Of a stretch of 64,000 bases of DNA, positions 62,619 through 64,000 are shown in pieces; positions within the stretch are counted from its first letter, which is position 1; each line of letters opens with the position of its first letter. Where the stretch lies: positions 1-64,000 of the forward strand of contig QOQA01000001.1 of NCBI GenBank assembly GCA_003331875.1. The letters are read 5' to 3'. The translations under genes were made by a program, and so were the position numbers. Below the pieces are notes generated by a model. The model ran no database searches. It was not told where the DNA came from and was given only the letters and a program-made list of their open reading frames with translations. Origin of the DNA: Cryomorphaceae bacterium. GTDB lineage: Bacteria > Bacteroidota > Bacteroidia > Flavobacteriales > Flavobacteriaceae.

Positions 62619-62651
62619 ATCAGAATGTATAATTAGATTATTTTTTCGAAA

Positions 62652-62661
62652 TTTACGTAAA
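62652..62661. repeat. 10-bp palindrome TTTACGTAAA between folP and DUF1599
   Basis: A perfect inverted repeat in the 54-bp divergent intergenic space. It could be an operator half-site pair, but short AT-rich palindromes are frequent in such DNA. Confidence 0.3.
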
Positions 62662-62672
62662 AATTAGATTCA

Positions 62673-63215
62673 TTGTCAAACACACTTACTTACTTTGATA
62701 ACATAATCGAAAAATGCAAAAATATTTTCATTTCAAAGATGCACGATTATGGTTCAGCATGGAGAATTTTAAGATTATCATCACTGACAGATCAAATCTA
62801 CATAAAGGCTCAAAGAATTAGGGGTATTCAAATTAATAAAACATCAAAAATTGATGAAGGGCAGGAAATAGAGTTTGTTGGATTGATTAATTATTCTATC
62901 ATGTGTTTGATACAGATAGATAAGGGAATTTCTGATGAACCCGATTTTGATTTAGATACTGCATTGTTTGAGTATGAAAAACAAAAGAAATTAGTAAAAG
63001 ACCTATTGTCAAAAAAAAACCATGACTACGGTGAGGCTTGGAAAGAGATGAGGGTTACTTCTTTAACAGATCTTATCATTCAAAAAATTTTCAGAATCAA
63101 ACAAATTGAAGACAATGAAGGAAAGACCTTAATAAGTGAGGGAATTGATGCAAATTATCATGACATAATTAATTATTCTGTTTTTGCTTTGATTCATCTA
63201 AAATATTTTAAATGA
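62673..63215 (+). CDS. DUF1599 domain protein with internal duplication
   Basis: A 180-aa protein made of two copies of one motif: MHDYGSAWRILRLSSLTDQIYIKAQRIRGIQ (about residues 23-53) and NHDYGEAWKEMRVTSLTDLIIQKIFRIKQIE (about 115-145). Each is followed by a helical INYS stretch. DUF1599 is also described as nucleotide-modification-associated domain 1 in phage contexts, but it is common in Bacteroidota chromosomes beside folP; biochemical role unknown. The start is TTG. Its stop overlaps the ATG of the peptide permease (ATGA). Confidence 0.85.
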   Translation: MSNTLTYFDNIIEKCKNIFISKMHDYGSAWRILRLSSLTDQIYIKAQRIRGIQINKTSKIDEGQEIEFVGLINYSIMCLIQIDKGISDEPDFDLDTALFEYEKQKKLVKDLLSKKNHDYGEAWKEMRVTSLTDLIIQKIFRIKQIEDNEGKTLISEGIDANYHDIINYSVFALIHLKYFK

Positions 63216-64000
63216 AAATTTTAAATATTTTTTTTACTCTTTTAGGCGTCATAACAGTAATTTTTTTTCTATTTCAAGTTCTACCCGCTGACCCAGCAAG
63301 AATGATGATGGGGCAAAATGAGGATGAGAAGCAACTAAATGTTATAAACTCAAAATATGGTTTTGATAAACCTGTATTATATCAATATTTTTTTTATTTA
63401 AACGATATATCACCCATATCAATTCATTCAATGGACTATTCTGATATTAATTTTTTATCAGCCGATAAGTATTCTTATATGAATATTTTACAAAGTGATA
63501 ATTATGCTTTGGTTTTAAAATTCCCATATTTTAGAGAGTCATATCAGCGCCGAGGAGAGAAAGTTTCGAGTATTATTGCTAATACATTTCCTAACACTGT
63601 AATTTTAGCACTATCATCAATAATTTTTGCAACAATTTTTGGATTACTATTGGGTATTTATTGCGCATTGTTTAAAGACTCTGTTTCAGATAACCTAATA
63701 CAGTTTTTTAGTACTATTGGTATAAGTGTTCCCTCTTTTTTAAGTGCAATAATTTTTGCTTGGATATTTGGCTATGTTTTAAACGATCTGACTAATTTAA
63801 ACATGACTGGAAGCTTGTATGAACTAAGTGACTCAGGGGAGTATTATGAATTGAAACTTAAAAACCTGATATTACCCTCACTAGTACTTGGTATTAGACC
63901 GATTTCAATAATAAGTATGTTAATGAGAAACTCTATGATACAAACATTAAATCAGAATTATATTTTGACGGCATATTCAAAAGGGTTGTCTAAATATAAA
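63212..64000 (+). CDS. Peptide ABC transporter permease, DppB/OppB type (partial, runs off right edge)
   Basis: Not in the track because it is cut by the window edge. ATG 63212 overlaps the DUF1599 stop (ATGA). The visible 263 residues start with a membrane helix and the family's FQVLPADPARMMMGQNE block. A periplasmic stretch containing KYGFDKPVLYQY follows, then NTFPNTVILALSSIIFATIFGLLLGIYCALFKD, SVPSFLSAIIFAW and ILPSLVLGIRPISIISMLMRNSMIQ, which leads into the EAA loop. This is a BPD_transp_1 permease of the dipeptide/oligopeptide/nickel group. The interval between the periplasmic stretch and helix 2 is longer than in E. coli DppB. Confidence 0.9.
   Translation, partial: MKILNIFFTLLGVITVIFFLFQVLPADPARMMMGQNEDEKQLNVINSKYGFDKPVLYQYFFYLNDISPISIHSMDYSDINFLSADKYSYMNILQSDNYALVLKFPYFRESYQRRGEKVSSIIANTFPNTVILALSSIIFATIFGLLLGIYCALFKDSVSDNLIQFFSTIGISVPSFLSAIIFAWIFGYVLNDLTNLNMTGSLYELSDSGEYYELKLKNLILPSLVLGIRPISIISMLMRNSMIQTLNQNYILTAYSKGLSKYK

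Noticed and set aside
1-64000. Mobile elements, prophage, CRISPR arrays, toxin-antitoxin or restriction systems
   Set aside because: No transposase, integrase, phage structural, Cas, methylase or toxin-like protein was recognised, and no regularly spaced repeats were seen.

Overview
The window is a compact, strongly AT-rich bacterial chromosome segment, most likely from a marine member of the Flavobacteriia (Bacteroidota). Four things point there. Several protein families are typical of Bacteroidota (DUF4290, DUF493, DUF2911, DUF6580, DUF6095, DUF4293, DUF1599, DUF2805/TIGR03643, DUF721 beside recF). Transketolase is split. Promoters follow the Bacteroidota form TTTG-N19/20-TAnnTTTG, seen intact upstream of three tRNAs and two ribosomal genes, and there are no strong Shine-Dalgarno sites. 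A carotenoid set and a photolyase/cryptochrome set suggest life in light. Nothing in the window looks like a prophage, insertion sequence, CRISPR array or defence island, and almost all genes are housekeeping.

Layout. 1-4.2 kb: 5' part of a peptide-binding lipoprotein (minus strand, runs off the left edge), mtaB, a small GNAT, an alpha/beta hydrolase, a TPR membrane protein and rpmH with a clear terminator. 4.2-11.4 kb: carB, rmuC, then purB, DUF6580, a CarboxypepD_reg protein and rdgB on the minus strand. 11.5-16.5 kb: priA, rpsF-rpsR-rplI, hisS and tRNA-Met. 16.6-22.1 kb: START-like protein, class IV aminotransferase, yqgE, fmt, AAA ATPase, DUF493, DUF4290-murA. 22.1-26.3 kb: a five-gene photolyase/cryptochrome cluster. 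26.3-32 kb: DUF2911, Na+/solute symporter, an untracked 27-aa membrane ORF, kdsC, DUF2520, ndk, DUF721-recF. 32-36.3 kb: TPR protein-ribH, then crtZ, crtB and crtI behind tRNA-Leu and tRNA-Lys. 36.3-43.4 kb: aroK, a phosphoribosyltransferase, an FKBP-type lipoprotein, split transketolase, tgt-lptG-accA. 43.4-54.2 kb: dnaB, then a long minus-strand run (lipoprotein, FadL-like outer-membrane protein, folE, cysS, yidD, lgt, DUF6095, thrS, infC, rpmI, rplT). 54.2-64 kb: proS, tRNA-Glu-rpsT, rho, DUF4293, phosphoesterase, truA-ABC exporter, cdaA, folP, DUF1599 and the 5' part of a peptide ABC permease that runs off the right edge.

Coding density is very high. I see no gene-free stretch longer than about 110 bases. 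Nearly every convergent gene pair overlaps or abuts, and only one intrinsic terminator is obvious. Two of the tRNA transcription units appear to run straight into protein genes (tRNA-Lys/tRNA-Leu into crtI, tRNA-Glu into rpsT). Many starts are TTG, GTG or, for infC, ATA, so several ORF-track starts were revised. I did not find a clearly new multi-gene system. The best leads are the 27-aa membrane ORF, the tRNA-crt arrangement, the photolyase cluster with its degenerate SDR and cryptochrome, and the near-leaderless promoter layout.
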